NCBI GenBank assembly: GCA_046331705.1 | Contig: JAXLQJ010000016.1 | Location: forward strand, 71,780 to 135,779 | DNA length: 64,000 nt | Direction: 5' to 3' | From: JADJOY01 sp046331705 [NCBI: bacterium] | GTDB lineage: Bacteria; JADJOY01 | Part shown: one piece after another, positions 49,250 through 58,873 of the stretch | Layout of the letters: every line of letters begins with the position of its first letter | How positions within the stretch are numbered: the first letter of the stretch is position 1 | Notes under the pieces: generated by a model | Told to the model about the DNA's origin: nothing | The model's input: only the letters and a program-made list of their open reading frames with translations | Database searches by the model: none | Program-made: the position numbers and the translations under genes

Positions 49250-50025
49250 GCGCGGCGCCGATCCTCGCGATCGAGGGCGTGACCAAGTGCTTCGGCGGGC
49301 TCACCGCGGTCTCGGAGCTCGAGCTCGGCGTCGAGGTGGGCGATCTGGTCGGCATCATCGGCCCGAACGGCAGTGGCAAGACCACGGCGTTCAACCTGAT
49401 CACGGGCTTCTACGAGCCGACGCGCGGCTCGATCCGCTTGGCGGGCAAGCCCATCCACGGGCTACCCACCCACCAGATCAATCGCGCCGGGATCGCGCGC
49501 ACCTTCCAGAACATCCGGCTCTTTCCGGATCTGACGGTGCTCGACAACGTGCGCGTGGCGCTCAATCGTCGCGCGCTCGCCACGCCGCTCGGACGGGTGC
49601 TGCGCACGCGCCGGTTCCTCGACGAGGAGCGGGCCCTCGGACGCGTGGCGATGGAGCTCCTCGAGCGCTTCGACCTGGCGCGCTTCGCGTTCAGCAGCGC
49701 GCGCAACCTGCCGTACGGCGAGCAGCGCCGGCTGGAGATCGCGCGGGCGCTCGCGACGCAGCCGCGCATCCTCTTGCTCGACGAGCCCGCGGCGGGGATG
49801 AACCCCACCGAGAAGGTCGAGCTCACCGAGCTGATCCGGCGGGTGAAGGACGAGTTCGAGCTCACCGTGCTGCTCATCGATCACGACATGCGGGTGATGA
49901 TGGGGCTCTGCGAGCGGTTGCTGGTGCTCGATCACGGCGAGACCATCGCGCGCGGAACCCCCGCCGAGATCCAGCGCGATCCGAAGGTGATCGCGGCCTA
50001 TCTCGGCGCGGACGCCGTCGCGTGA
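49246..50025 (+). CDS. livG: Branched-chain amino acid-type ABC transporter ATP-binding protein LivG
   Basis: A 259-residue ATPase. Walker A GPNGSGKTTAFNLITGF, FQNIRLFPDLTVLDNVRVAL, the LivG-type signature LPYGEQRRLEIARAL (no LSGGQ), Walker B ILLLDEPAAGMNP and switch LLIDHDM are present. The PYGEQRR signature is normal for LivG. Its GTG start overlaps the livM stop and its stop overlaps the GTG of livF. Confidence 0.94.
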   Translation: MSAAPILAIEGVTKCFGGLTAVSELELGVEVGDLVGIIGPNGSGKTTAFNLITGFYEPTRGSIRLAGKPIHGLPTHQINRAGIARTFQNIRLFPDLTVLDNVRVALNRRALATPLGRVLRTRRFLDEERALGRVAMELLERFDLARFAFSSARNLPYGEQRRLEIARALATQPRILLLDEPAAGMNPTEKVELTELIRRVKDEFELTVLLIDHDMRVMMGLCERLLVLDHGETIARGTPAEIQRDPKVIAAYLGADAVA

Positions 50026-50768
50026 CAGCCACCATGGACGGCGAGACCATCCTGAGGCTCGAAGGGCTCGCGGTGTCGTACGGCGCCGTGCGGGCGCTGG
50101 CGGGCGTCTCGATCGAGGTGCGAGCCGGCGAGATCGTGACGCTGCTCGGCAGCAACGGCGCCGGCAAGAGCACGCTCCTGAAGGCGATGTCGGGGCTCGT
50201 GCCGGTGCAGCACGGACGCATCCTCTACCGCCGCGACGGCGAGGAGGTCGATCTCGCGCGCGTCGCCGCCCATCGCATCGTCGGCTTGGGCGTGGCGCAC
50301 GTGCCGGAGGGGCGGCGCGTGTTCGCGAGCCTGACCGTGCTCGAGAACCTCGAGATGGGCGCCTTCCTGCGCCGCGACGCCGCTGGCATCCGCGCCGATC
50401 TCGACGAGGTGTTCCAGCTCTTCCCGCGGCTCGCGGAGCGCAAGAGCCAGCGCGCCGAGACCCTCTCCGGCGGCGAGCAGCAGATGCTCGCGATCGGCCG
50501 CGCGCTCATGAGCAGGCCGCGGGTCCTGCTCATGGACGAGCCCTCGCTGGGCATCGCGCCGCTGCTGGTGAAGACGATCTTCGAGACCATTCGCGACATC
50601 AACGTCCAGCGCCGCACGACCATCGTCGTGGTCGAGCAGAACGCGCGGGTCGCGCTGGGCATCGCGCACCGCGGCTACGTGCTGGAGGTGGGCGAGATCG
50701 TGCTGGCGGGCACCAGCGCCGAGCTCGCCGGCAACGACGAGGTGCGCAAGGCCTATCTGGGCGGCTGA
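50022..50768 (+). CDS. livF: Branched-chain amino acid-type ABC transporter ATP-binding protein LivF
   Basis: A 248-residue ATPase, the second nucleotide-binding subunit. Walker A GSNGAGKSTLLKAMSGL, HVPEGRRVFASLTVLENLEMGA, signature LSGGEQQMLAIGRAL, Walker B VLLMDEPSLGIAP and IVVVEQNARVAL are all as expected for LivF. GTG 50022 overlaps the livG stop; ATG 50034 is an alternative. It ends the transporter operon. Confidence 0.94.
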   Translation: MTATMDGETILRLEGLAVSYGAVRALAGVSIEVRAGEIVTLLGSNGAGKSTLLKAMSGLVPVQHGRILYRRDGEEVDLARVAAHRIVGLGVAHVPEGRRVFASLTVLENLEMGAFLRRDAAGIRADLDEVFQLFPRLAERKSQRAETLSGGEQQMLAIGRALMSRPRVLLMDEPSLGIAPLLVKTIFETIRDINVQRRTTIVVVEQNARVALGIAHRGYVLEVGEIVLAGTSAELAGNDEVRKAYLGG

Positions 50769-50949
50769 GCGCCGCCGCACGTCGTCGTCCCGGCGCGCGC
50801 GCCGAACGTGGCCGGCGTCCGCGGTCGAGCCCCACAAAACGAACGCTCGGTGGTTTTTGCCGCGAGCTCGGCGCTGATGCTACGTAAGCGCCGTTAACTT
50901 CGATGCCGGCCAGGTGCGGCGCACCGGCCGAGCGTGAGGGGCGAAGGCG

Positions 50950-52119
50950 ATGAAGAAGGGCCGCGATGTTTGCGTGGTCGGCGTCGGGATGACGAAGTTC
51001 GAGCGCTGCGACCGCGATTTCATGGATCTGGCGCAAGAGGCGGGCTCGGCGGCGCTCAAGATGGCGGGCGTCGGCTACGACCAGGTCGAGCAGGCCTTCG
51101 TGGGCTACGTGAACGGCATGAGCACCAACGGCCAGCGCGCGGTCTACGGTCTCGGGATGACCGGCATCCCCGTCTACAACGTCAACAACAACTGCTCGAC
51201 CGGTTCGACGGCGCTCTACCTCGGCTGGCAGGCGGTCTCGTACGGGATCAACGAGTGCGTGCTGGCGCTCGGCTTCGAGAAGATGGAGAAGGGCCCGCTC
51301 GAGAATCAGCTCCAGGGCCTCAAGGACAAGCAGGCCGAGGCGGGCGGCGGCGAGGAAAAGAAGAAGAAGCCTCCCATCGCCGCGCGCATCTTCGGCGAGG
51401 GCGGCCGCGAGCACATGGAGCTTTACGGCACCACCAAGGAGCAGTTCGCGAAGGTCTCGGTCAAGAACCACCGCCACTCGGTCAACAATCCCCGCTCGCA
51501 GTACCAGGACCCGTGCACGCTCGAGGAAGTGCTCGCGTCGCGCGAGATCTACGATCCGCTCACGCTGCTTCAGTGCTGTCCGACGTCGGACGGCTCGGCC
51601 GCGGCCATCCTGTGCTCCGAGGAGTTCGCGAAGAAGCTCGGCGTGTCGAACCCCGTGAAGATCGTCGCGTCCACCATGACCACCGACAAGGCCGAGGACA
51701 TGGGCAACGGCCGCATTGGCATGATCGGGTTCGGCATGACCCGCGACGCCGCGAAGAACGTCTACGAGATGAGCGGTCACGGACCCGAGGACGTGCAGGT
51801 GATCGAGCTGCACGATTGCTTCTCGACCAACGAGCTCATCACCTACGAAGGGCTGGGGCTCTGTCCGGTGGGGCAGGGCGGGCGGCTGATCGACGACGCC
51901 GCGGTGACCTACGGCGGAAAGTGGGTGGTGAACCCCTCGGGCGGGCTGCTCTCGAAAGGTCATCCGCTGGGAGCGACCGGGCTCGCCCAGTGCGCGGAGC
52001 TCACCTGGCAGCTGCTGGGGCAGGCCGACAAACGCCAGGTTCCCGGCGCGAGGATCGCTTTGCAGCACAACTTGGGGCTCGGCGGCGCCTGTGTGGTCAC
52101 GATGTACAAGCGCGGCTGA
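50950..52119 (+). CDS. SCP2-type thiolase / lipid-transfer acetyl-CoA acetyltransferase
   Basis: A 389-residue thiolase-superfamily protein of the sterol-carrier-protein-2 (lipid-transfer) type, which cleaves or forms 3-ketoacyl-CoA. The nucleophilic Cys lies in [15 protein letters not shown] (about residue 82); [13 protein letters not shown] and [17 protein letters not shown] supply the catalytic His region, and the C-terminal [13 protein letters not shown] the second active-site motif. An EEKKKKP insert near residue 136 is odd but lies in a surface loop. The fatty or steroid substrate is unknown. It is on the same strand as the liv operon but 181 bases away. A terminator hairpin follows. 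Confidence 0.87.
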   Translation: MKKGRDVCVVGVGMTKFERCDRDFMDLAQEAGSAALKMAGVGYDQVEQAFVGYVNGMSTNGQRAVYGLGMTGIPVYNVNNNCSTGSTALYLGWQAVSYGINECVLALGFEKMEKGPLENQLQGLKDKQAEAGGGEEKKKKPPIAARIFGEGGREHMELYGTTKEQFAKVSVKNHRHSVNNPRSQYQDPCTLEEVLASREIYDPLTLLQCCPTSDGSAAAILCSEEFAKKLGVSNPVKIVASTMTTDKAEDMGNGRIGMIGFGMTRDAAKNVYEMSGHGPEDVQVIELHDCFSTNELITYEGLGLCPVGQGGRLIDDAAVTYGGKWVVNPSGGLLSKGHPLGATGLAQCAELTWQLLGQADKRQVPGARIALQHNLGLGGACVVTMYKRG

Positions 52120-52188
52120 GTCGCGGTCGCGCCCGCGGTCTTCGAGCGTGGGCGCGAGGATTCGATCACTCGTGAGACGAGTGTGAGC

Positions 52189-52211
52189 CGGGCGGCCTTG
52201 GGGGCCGCCCG
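52189..52211 (+). terminator. Terminator hairpin after the thiolase gene
   Basis: A 9-bp G+C stem with a 5-base loop (52189-52197 with 52203-52211), followed by a modestly T-rich CGTTCGTTT. It separates the thiolase transcript from bioD. Confidence 0.6.
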
Positions 52212-52231
52212 CGTTCGTTTCGGGACCGCTC

Positions 52232-52978
52232 GTGACGCAAACCGGCTTGCTGCTCTTCGTGACGGGGACCGACACCGGGGTCGGCAAGACGGTGCTCGCC
52301 GCCGCGCTGGCGCGCGCGTTCGGCGATCGGGGACGTCGCGTGGGCGTGCTCAAGCCGATCGAGACCGGCTGGCCGGATCGTGCGACGGATCCGGCGGCGC
52401 CGCGCCCGGACGGTGAAGCCCTGCGCGCGGCGGCGCGCGATCCCGAGCCGCTGGAAGCGATCGTTCCGGTGCGGCTGCCCGATCCGCTCGCGCCGCTGCT
52501 CGCCGCGGAGCGCGCGGGGATCGAGATCGACGGCGACGATCTCGCGCGCAGGATCGAGGAGAAGCGCACGCGCTGCGATCTCCTGGTGGTCGAGGGCGCG
52601 GGTGGGCTGCTGGTGCCGATCGCCGCTCGATTCGGCACCCTCGACCTCGTCGTGCGCACGGGCGCGCCGGTGTTGGTGGTCGCCGCCAACCGCCTCGGGG
52701 TCATCAACCACGCCGCGCTCACGCTCGCGTGCCTGGATGCCGCGCGGGTGCCGGTCGCGGGCCTGGCGCTGAACCGCGTCGCCGACGGAGACGATCTCGC
52801 GCGTTCGCTCAATCCGGGTTATCTGGCGCGCTCGTTCGGCGCGCGCTACCTGGGCGAGCTCCCGTGGCAGGGCTGCGACGCGCCGGTCGAGCGCGTCGCG
52901 GCGGCGCTCGAGCGTGCCTTGGACCTCGACTCGTTGTGGGCGCGATTGGTCGAGGCCCGCGCGTCACGGCAGCGCTGA
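52232..52978 (+). CDS. bioD: Dethiobiotin synthetase
   Basis: BioD closes the ureido ring of dethiobiotin from 7,8-diaminopelargonate, CO2 and ATP, the penultimate step of biotin synthesis. The 248-residue protein has the P-loop VTGTDTGVGKTVLAAAL, the KPIETGW substrate loop, LVVEGAGGLLVPI and VVAANRLGVINHAALTL, all typical of BioD. It starts at GTG 52232. No other bio genes are in the window, so biotin genes are scattered in this genome. Confidence 0.93.
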   Translation: MTQTGLLLFVTGTDTGVGKTVLAAALARAFGDRGRRVGVLKPIETGWPDRATDPAAPRPDGEALRAAARDPEPLEAIVPVRLPDPLAPLLAAERAGIEIDGDDLARRIEEKRTRCDLLVVEGAGGLLVPIAARFGTLDLVVRTGAPVLVVAANRLGVINHAALTLACLDAARVPVAGLALNRVADGDDLARSLNPGYLARSFGARYLGELPWQGCDAPVERVAAALERALDLDSLWARLVEARASRQR

Positions 52979-53015
52979 GTACGTGTTTTCCGGGGGTTTT
53001 CGCGGTTCGCATGCT

Positions 53016-53043
53016 TTGATCTCGGACATCGATCACCTATGAT
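53016..53043 (+). promoter_or_regulatory. Sigma-70-type promoter of the dksA-like gene
   Basis: TTGATC (53016-53021), 16 bases, TATGAT (53038-53043). The in-frame ATG at 53039 lies inside this -10, which supports the downstream ATG at 53063 as the true start. Confidence 0.6.
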
Positions 53044-53062
53044 GATCGGTGAGGGTTTCTCG

Positions 53063-53455
53063 ATGGATGCGGCCACCATGAACGAGGCGGAGCTCTCCTT
53101 CTTCCGAGATCTGCTCAGCGGGCAGCTCAACGGCTTGATCGAGGAAGCCGAGCGCACCGTCGAGGGCATGAACGGCGAGCGCACCGAGTTCCCCGATCCC
53201 ACCGATCGCGCGTCGCTCGAATCCGATCGCAACTTCGATCTGCGGATCCGCGACCGCGAACGCAAGCTCATCAAGAAGATCCGCGAGGCGCTGGACCGGA
53301 TCCAGGACGGTTCGTTCGGCGTCTGCGAGGAGTGCGGCGGAGGCATCGGGCTCGAGCGCTTGCGCGCGCGCCCCGTCACGACGCTCTGCATCGCGTGCAA
53401 GGCCGAGCAGGAAGCCGAGGAGCGCGCCGCCGAGCGAGCGCAGCGCGGTCGATGA
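53063..53455 (+). CDS. DksA/TraR-family regulator
   Basis: DksA-type proteins enter the secondary channel of RNA polymerase and, with ppGpp, retune transcription. The 130-residue protein has the coiled-coil (LSFFRDLLSGQLNGLIEEAER to KLIKKIREALDRIQDG, with the tip DPTDRAS between), and then a four-cysteine zinc finger, CEECGGGIGLERLRARP and CIACK. DPTDRA at the coil tip corresponds to the acidic tip of DksA. ATG 53063 is chosen over 53039 because GGTGAGGG precedes it and the promoter -10 covers the earlier ATG. The next gene overlaps its stop. Confidence 0.9.
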   Translation: MDAATMNEAELSFFRDLLSGQLNGLIEEAERTVEGMNGERTEFPDPTDRASLESDRNFDLRIRDRERKLIKKIREALDRIQDGSFGVCEECGGGIGLERLRARPVTTLCIACKAEQEAEERAAERAQRGR

Positions 53456-54729
53456 CGTCGGGCGCGGCCGAGGGCGCGCGAGGCGCCGCTGCCCGGATCT
53501 TGATCGAGCTGGCGCGTGTCGGCGCGACTCGGGCGGATGCCGCGGAGCGGCTCGCCGGCGCGATCGGCTCGCACGTCGATCGGGCCGTGGTGGACGCGTG
53601 CGTGGCCACGTTCGCGGGCGAAGGCGTCGACGTCGCGTGGGCGTTGCTCGACGACGAGCTCTTCGCGGCGGTGATCGAGGCGGCTCAGGCGCTCGACCGA
53701 GGCGACGTCGTCGCGGCGGCGCTGGCGCACGAGCCGTCGTCGAAGGCGCGCGCCAAGTCGGCGAAGAAGGCGGCGCATCGGTTGCGCTCCCGGGGGGTCG
53801 ACGTTCCGCTCCACGAGGCGCCGGCGGCCCACGCAACGGTGGTCGTCGAGACCGCGGACGAAGCGGATGCGGAGCGGCGTGCGCTGATCACCGCGCCCGA
53901 CGGGGCGGGTGGACGTCTGATCGTGATCGCCGCTGACCGAGCCGACGGGGTGCTCTTCGTGGAGGCGATCTTCCGCGACGAGGTGCTGGTGCGGCTCGCG
54001 GGAAACGTGCTGCCGCGCAAGAAGGTGCGGCCGATGCTGCGCCAGCTCTTCTCGACCTGGGGTGACGCGCTCGCGTCGGTCGACGTGAGCGTCGGCGCCG
54101 CGGAGATCCTCGCGGCGGACGCGCAGGGCCACCTCGACGCGCCGAGCCTGCGCGATTGGCTGTCCGAGCTGCGTCCGTTGCTCAGGCCGCTGGCGCGCGA
54201 TGCGCGTCCCCTGGCCGAGCCCGTCCTCGACGAGGACGCCGTGCGCCGCCGCGCGTCCGAGTCCGCCGCGCTCTTCGAGACGCCCGCGTTCGCGTCGTGG
54301 CTCCCCGATCGGCGCGCGCTGCTCGACTGCGGCGAGAAGCTGCACGTGGCCATGGCGAGCGATCTGGTGATCAACGAGACGCAGCGACACGAGCAGCTCG
54401 CCGGGGTGTTCGGGCGGGCCGCGCGCGACTACCTGACGGAGGCGCAGCGTCGCGTGCTGATCGCGCGCTTGCGTCACGCGAGCCGCTTCTTGCTGGTGCG
54501 CGGCGACACCGTCGCGGCGGAGCGGGCATGGGCCGCAGCACGCGTCCTCGAGGAGGGCGGTGTGCCTCCCTTCGTCGAGCAGCTCTTCCGGCGCGTCTTC
54601 GATCGCCCGGCGCCGGAGCAGCCGGCGCCCGCCGCCGAGACCGCCGCCGAGCCACGCTCGCGGCTCATTCTCCCCGGTGCCCCGGATCCCGCGGCGGCGC
54701 CGCGCGGCGGTGGACTGATTCTTCCCTGA
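53452..54729 (+). CDS. Unknown protein coupled to the DksA-like gene
   Basis: A 425-residue soluble protein I do not recognise. Its ATG overlaps the dksA-like stop (ATGA), so it is translated with it. The N-terminal part is Ala/Arg-rich and helical, with a run of paired helices that resembles HEAT-like or helical-repeat scaffolds (VVDACVATFAGEGVDVAWALL, AAALAHEPSSKARAKSAKK). Later segments mix helix and strand. The C-terminal 40 residues are Pro/Ala-rich and hold two short LILP motifs: RLILPGAP, then GGLILP at the very end. ftsY begins 30 bases downstream. Confidence 0.65.
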   Translation: MTSGAAEGARGAAARILIELARVGATRADAAERLAGAIGSHVDRAVVDACVATFAGEGVDVAWALLDDELFAAVIEAAQALDRGDVVAAALAHEPSSKARAKSAKKAAHRLRSRGVDVPLHEAPAAHATVVVETADEADAERRALITAPDGAGGRLIVIAADRADGVLFVEAIFRDEVLVRLAGNVLPRKKVRPMLRQLFSTWGDALASVDVSVGAAEILAADAQGHLDAPSLRDWLSELRPLLRPLARDARPLAEPVLDEDAVRRRASESAALFETPAFASWLPDRRALLDCGEKLHVAMASDLVINETQRHEQLAGVFGRAARDYLTEAQRRVLIARLRHASRFLLVRGDTVAAERAWAAARVLEEGGVPPFVEQLFRRVFDRPAPEQPAPAAETAAEPRSRLILPGAPDPAAAPRGGGLILP

Positions 54730-54759
54730 GCGGCCTCGACGCGCGCCCCCGGCCTTCCC

Positions 54760-56304
54760 ATGGAACCGTATCTCGCACGCATTCGCGATTGGCTGGACGA
54801 GGCGACACAGGCGCTTTGGGCCTACGTCCAGGGGCTCACGCCGGATCAGGTCGAGCTCTACTTCCTCGGGCTCTTCGCCGCGGGATGCTTGCTCTCGATC
54901 TGGCTGCTCTACTCGATTCACCGGCGTTCGCAGGGCGTGGGGTCGCGTGGCGTACGCGTCTCGTCGGATCGCCACGTGGATCTGCCGACCTTCGTCGAGC
55001 CGGGAACGAGCCCGACTGGCGACACCAGCGCCGCGAACGTGTCCGGGCCGCCGATCGACGTGTCGGAGGAGCCGCGGCGTCCCCCGCGCCAGAAGCGCAG
55101 CGCCAAGGGCGGCTTCCGACTCGACACGCCGGTCTTTCCCGCGCGTCGGCTCAAGGTCTCGAAGGCACCGCCGCCCGAGGAGGTCACGCCCCCGCCGCCA
55201 CCGAAGGCCGCTCGCGGGGAGCAGGCGCCGGTGGGCGCACCCGCACGCGCACCCGCCGCGCAGGTGACTCCGCGCCCCCCCACACGCGCGCCAGCGCCGG
55301 CGGTGACGCCGCGGCCTCCCACGCGGGTGCCCGCGCCGGTCGAGGCGAAGGCGCCGCCCGCGGCGGTGCCGGCGCCGCCGCCGACTCGCGAGAGCTTGTT
55401 CGCGCGTCTACGCGCCGGGTTGGCCGCCACGCGCGACGGATTGGTGCGCGGTCTGGACGCGCTGGTGAGCGGTCGCGGGGCGGTCGACGAGCGGGTGGTG
55501 GGCGGTGTCGAGGAGCTCCTGATCGCGAGCGACGTCGGGGTGCGCACCACCGCGGTGCTGCTCGAGTCGGTTCGCAGCGGGATCCGCTCCGGCAAGATCC
55601 GCAGCGCCGACGACCTCAAGGCGGCGCTCAAGGAACGCATCTTCGAGATCCTGTCGATCCCGGTGCCGAACCCGACGGTCGAGGTGAAGCCACGGGTGCT
55701 GCTCGTGGTCGGGGTCAACGGGACGGGAAAGACCACGTCGATCGGCAAGCTCGCCGCCCGATTCAAGAGCGAGGGCGAAACGGTCATGCTCGCCGCCGCC
55801 GACACCTTCCGCGCGGCCGCCATCGAGCAGCTCGAGATCTGGGGCCAGCGCTGCGACGTGCCCGTGATCCGGCAGGGCGAGGGCGCGGATCCCGGCGCGG
55901 TGGCGTTCGACGCGCTCAAGGCCGCGAAGGCGCGCGGCATCGATCGCCTGATCGTCGACACCGCTGGGCGCATGCACACCAAGAAGAACCTCATGGAGGA
56001 GATCCGCAAGGTGAAGCGCGTCCTTGGCCGCGATCATCCCGGCGCTCCACACGAGGTGTTCCTGGTGCTCGATGCCACGACCGGTCAGAACGCCATCTCC
56101 CAGGCGCACCTCTTCCACGAGGCGCTCGAGCTCTCCGGTCTCGTGCTCACCAAGCTCGATGGCACCGCCAAGGGCGGTGTCGTCATCGGCATCTGCGACG
56201 AGCTCAGGCTGCCGGTGCGCTACATCGGCATCGGCGAGACGATCGACGACCTTCGTCCGTTCGATGCCCGCGACTTCGTGGACGCGCTCTTCGGTGATTC
56301 CTGA
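54760..56304 (+). CDS. ftsY: Signal recognition particle receptor FtsY
   Basis: FtsY receives SRP-ribosome complexes at the inner membrane. The 514-residue protein has an N-terminal membrane segment (about residues 33-50, [19 protein letters not shown]), a Pro/Ala-rich linker to about residue 205 with a repeated VTPRPPTR, then the NG domain: helical N part, G1 [34 protein letters not shown] and [10 protein letters not shown]. Most FtsY proteins have an acidic amphipathic A region instead of this predicted helix and proline linker. It lies in a dksA-like/unknown/ftsY run. Confidence 0.95.
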   Translation: MEPYLARIRDWLDEATQALWAYVQGLTPDQVELYFLGLFAAGCLLSIWLLYSIHRRSQGVGSRGVRVSSDRHVDLPTFVEPGTSPTGDTSAANVSGPPIDVSEEPRRPPRQKRSAKGGFRLDTPVFPARRLKVSKAPPPEEVTPPPPPKAARGEQAPVGAPARAPAAQVTPRPPTRAPAPAVTPRPPTRVPAPVEAKAPPAAVPAPPPTRESLFARLRAGLAATRDGLVRGLDALVSGRGAVDERVVGGVEELLIASDVGVRTTAVLLESVRSGIRSGKIRSADDLKAALKERIFEILSIPVPNPTVEVKPRVLLVVGVNGTGKTTSIGKLAARFKSEGETVMLAAADTFRAAAIEQLEIWGQRCDVPVIRQGEGADPGAVAFDALKAAKARGIDRLIVDTAGRMHTKKNLMEEIRKVKRVLGRDHPGAPHEVFLVLDATTGQNAISQAHLFHEALELSGLVLTKLDGTAKGGVVIGICDELRLPVRYIGIGETIDDLRPFDARDFVDALFGDS

Positions 56305-56394
56305 GCGCGCCCGCGGGACGCGCGAGCACCGAGGTCTCCACAGGTAGCTCGGCGCGCGCGCCGGTCGCGGGGCTGGAGCCGTCCCGCGAGCGGC

Positions 56395-56850
56395 TCAGCG
56401 GCGGCGACGCATCGCTTGCGCCATCTCGCGCTGCATCTCGCGCTTCTTCACGTCCTCGCGCCGGTCGTGCGTGCGCTTGCCGCGCGCGAGCGCCAGCTCG
56501 AGCTTGGCGCGGCCCCCCTTGAAGTAGAGCGAGAGCGGCACCAGCGTCAGCCCCTTCTCGCGAACCTTGCCGATCAGCTTCTCGATCTGGTTGCGGTGCA
56601 GCAGCAGCTTGCGCTTGCGGAGCGGCTCGTGGTTTCCGTGCGACGCTGGCGCGTAGATCCCGATGTGCATGTTCATGAGCCAGACCTCGCCGCGTTCGAT
56701 CGTGGCGTACGCGTCCTTGAGGTTGGCGGTCCCGGCGCGCAGCGACTTGACCTCCGAGCCCACGAGCACGATCCCGGCCTCGAAGGTGTCCTCGATGTCG
56801 TATTCGTGCCGCGCCTTGCGGTTCTGACAGACGAGAGCTTGGCTCGACAC
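56395..56850 (-). CDS. smpB: SsrA-binding protein SmpB
   Basis: SmpB brings tmRNA to stalled ribosomes for trans-translation. The 151-residue protein keeps the OB-fold core (NRKARHEYDIEDTFEAGIVLVGSEVKSLR), the tmRNA-binding NLKDAYATIERGEVWLMNMHI, YFKGGRAKLELALARGKRTHDRRE and the basic C-terminal tail that enters the mRNA channel. It is convergent with ftsY. The ssrA gene itself is not seen in the window. Confidence 0.97.
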   Translation of the reverse strand: MSSQALVCQNRKARHEYDIEDTFEAGIVLVGSEVKSLRAGTANLKDAYATIERGEVWLMNMHIGIYAPASHGNHEPLRKRKLLLHRNQIEKLIGKVREKGLTLVPLSLYFKGGRAKLELALARGKRTHDRREDVKKREMQREMAQAMRRRR

Positions 56851-56977
56851 GACGGCGTCTCCAGGGCGCGCCGTGAGACGGCGCGCGACCCTTGTTCATA
56901 ACACGCTCGACGAACGGGCTCGGGGCGCGCGCCCGCGCCAGCGTCCCAGCTCCATCCGAGCACGATCCCGTTTTCGT

Positions 56978-57006
56978 TTGACGCCCCGGGGGGCGAGTGC
57001 TATCTC
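56978..57006 (+). promoter_or_regulatory. Promoter of tRNA-Lys
   Basis: TTGACG (56978-56983), 17 bases, TATCTC (57001-57006), ending 11 bases before the tRNA-Lys gene. It is the best sigma-70-like element in the right part of the window. Confidence 0.65.
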
Positions 57007-57017
57007 ACTCGCGCCTC

Positions 57018-57090
57018 GGGCCCATAGCTCAATTGGTAGAGCGGCGGACTCTTAATCCGTAGGTTGAAGGTTCGAGTCCTTCTGGGCTCA
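57018..57090 (+). tRNA. tRNA-Lys (anticodon CTT)
   Basis: A 73-base cloverleaf. The acceptor arm pairs GGGCCCA with TGGGCTC (one G-T), the D arm has GCTC/GAGC, the anticodon loop CTCTTAA carries CTT at 57051-57053, and the T arm has GAAGG-TTCGAGT-CCTTC. Discriminator base A; CCA is not encoded in full. Confidence 0.97.
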
Positions 57091-57222
57091 CCCGAATTCC
57101 CCGACAGCACGCGCAGTTGCTTCGGCCCAGCCTGGGGGCTGGCCCGCGGTCGCTTCGCGTGTCGTCGGGCGGCCGTTCGCACCGCGGCGAACGGAGGCTG
57201 GTCGGGTACGCTCCGAGGCGCC

Positions 57223-57303
57223 GCGAGAGTGGTGGAATGGCAGACACGCTGGACTTAGGATCCAGTGCCTTCGGGCGTGGGGGTTCAAGTCCCCCCTCTC
57301 GCA
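57223..57303 (+). tRNA. tRNA-Leu (anticodon TAG)
   Basis: An 81-base class II tRNA. GCGAGAG pairs with CTCTCGC in the acceptor arm; the anticodon loop CTTAGGA carries TAG at 57256-57258; the variable arm TGCCTTCGGGCGT is extended as in leucine tRNAs; the T loop is TTCAAGT. Discriminator A; no complete CCA. Confidence 0.96.
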
Positions 57304-57359
57304 CCGGTTCGAGTCGCCGTACGCGGGCGCCACGTCGCGTGATCCTGCGCGGCCTTCGC

Positions 57360-57389
57360 TTGGACGTCGGGTCCTCACGCTGATATACC
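57360..57389 (+). promoter_or_regulatory. Candidate promoter of tig
   Basis: TTGGAC (57360-57365), 18 bases, TATACC (57384-57389), about 85 bases before the trigger factor start. Confidence 0.45.
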
Positions 57390-57474
57390 GGCCGACTGCA
57401 CCTGCCCGATCCTTTTCCCCTGCAACTAGAGGTTTTCGAGCCTCGCGCCTCCCGGCTTCGAGGAGAGTGGTCCC

Positions 57475-58740
57475 ATGAAAGTGTCCGTGGAAGAGCTCAG
57501 CAGCACCCGTCGTAAGCTCGCGATCGAGCTGGCGCCGGAAGACGTCGAGAAGCATGTCGAGCAGTCCTACCGCGAGCTCGCGCGCGCGGTTCAGCTCAAG
57601 GGGTTTCGGCCTGGGCGGGCGCCGCGCAAGCTGCTCAAGCAGCTCTACGGCAAGGACATCGACCAGGAAGTCACCGGCAAGCTCATCGAGGAGTCGATCC
57701 CCAAGGCGCTGGAAGAGCACAAGCTCGAGCCGGTGGCCATGCCGGTGATCGAGGACAAGGAGCTCGCCGAGGATCATTCGTTCCGCTACACGGCGCTCGT
57801 CGAGGTCCAGCCCGAGATCGAGCTGGCCGAGTACCGCGGTCTCGAGGTGAAGGCCGAGGCGATCTCGGTGAGCGACGACGACGTGAGTCGGGCGCTCGAG
57901 GAGCTGCGGTCGTCGCGCGCGACGCTCGTCGATCGTGAAGGCGAGGCCGCGCGCCGTGGCGACGTGGTGGTCGCCGACTGGGACATGGAGGTCGAGGGCA
58001 AGAGCGGCTCGCAGGTGTCCCGTCAGGACGCACCGCTCGAGCTCACCGAGGGCGGCTTGCTGCCCGAGCTGGTGAGCGGGCTCGAGGGAGTGAAGGCAGG
58101 GGAGACGCGGACCATCGAAGCGACGCTCGGAGAGCGCGGCGTCGATGCATCGGTCGCGGGCAAGCAGGCGACCTTCCGCGTCACCGTGAAGAAGGTCCAG
58201 GAGCGTGCGCTACCGGCGCTCGACGACGAGCTCGCCAAGGCCGTGAGCGGTCTCGAGAGCGTCGAGGCGCTGCGCGCGGACCTGCGCGAGAAGATCCACG
58301 CGCGCCTCGATCGCGAGGCCAAGGCGAAGCAGCACGAGCAGCTCGTGGATGCGCTGGTGGCAGCCAATCCGTTCGAGCCGCCCGAGTCGTTGGTCGAACA
58401 GTCGGTGCGCACGCTGACCCGTTTCGCCGGCAGCGACGTTCCGGAGAACGAGTCCGAGGACGCGCGCGAAGAGCGCCGCGCGGCCGTCGAGAAGGCGGCC
58501 AAGCGCCAGGTCGCCGCCGACCTGTTGCTGCGCCGCATCGCCGACAAGGAGAGCATCGAGGTGTCCGACGACGACGTCGATGCGGCCCTCGAGGAGCGCG
58601 CTCAGTCGATCGGCCAGCGCGGCGACGTGCTTCGCCAGGCGTACGAGCGCAAGGGGATCCTGGACGAGTTCCGCGGCGAGATCCGGCGTCGGCGCGTCCT
58701 TGATTTCTTGCTAGAAAACGCTAGAATTCTGGGCACCTAG
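57475..58740 (+). CDS. tig: Trigger factor
   Basis: Trigger factor binds the ribosome exit and helps nascent chains fold. The 421-residue protein has the N-terminal ribosome-binding domain with GFRPGRAP (residues 43-50, the GFRxGxxP signature), a central FKBP-like prolyl isomerase domain (about 160-245, [12 protein letters not shown] and [14 protein letters not shown]) and a helical C-terminal domain. It is the first gene of the common tig-clpP-clpX-lon order. Confidence 0.96.
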   Translation: MKVSVEELSSTRRKLAIELAPEDVEKHVEQSYRELARAVQLKGFRPGRAPRKLLKQLYGKDIDQEVTGKLIEESIPKALEEHKLEPVAMPVIEDKELAEDHSFRYTALVEVQPEIELAEYRGLEVKAEAISVSDDDVSRALEELRSSRATLVDREGEAARRGDVVVADWDMEVEGKSGSQVSRQDAPLELTEGGLLPELVSGLEGVKAGETRTIEATLGERGVDASVAGKQATFRVTVKKVQERALPALDDELAKAVSGLESVEALRADLREKIHARLDREAKAKQHEQLVDALVAANPFEPPESLVEQSVRTLTRFAGSDVPENESEDAREERRAAVEKAAKRQVAADLLLRRIADKESIEVSDDDVDAALEERAQSIGQRGDVLRQAYERKGILDEFRGEIRRRRVLDFLLENARILGT

Positions 58741-58873
58741 AGCGAATCGAGGCGGCCCAGGCCGAGCTCGTTCGAGACTTGAATCGGGGCATGGACGCAG
58801 GCTTGCCGTCGGATCTCCTCGCGGCTCGGTCGCATGCCCCGGGCCAGGCCTCGGGACACGAGAAAGAGGACCG

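Noticed and set aside
50857-50886. Promoter TTGCCG-N18-TACGTA before the thiolase gene
   Set aside because: The -10 matches poorly; kept out of the features because such pairs occur by chance.
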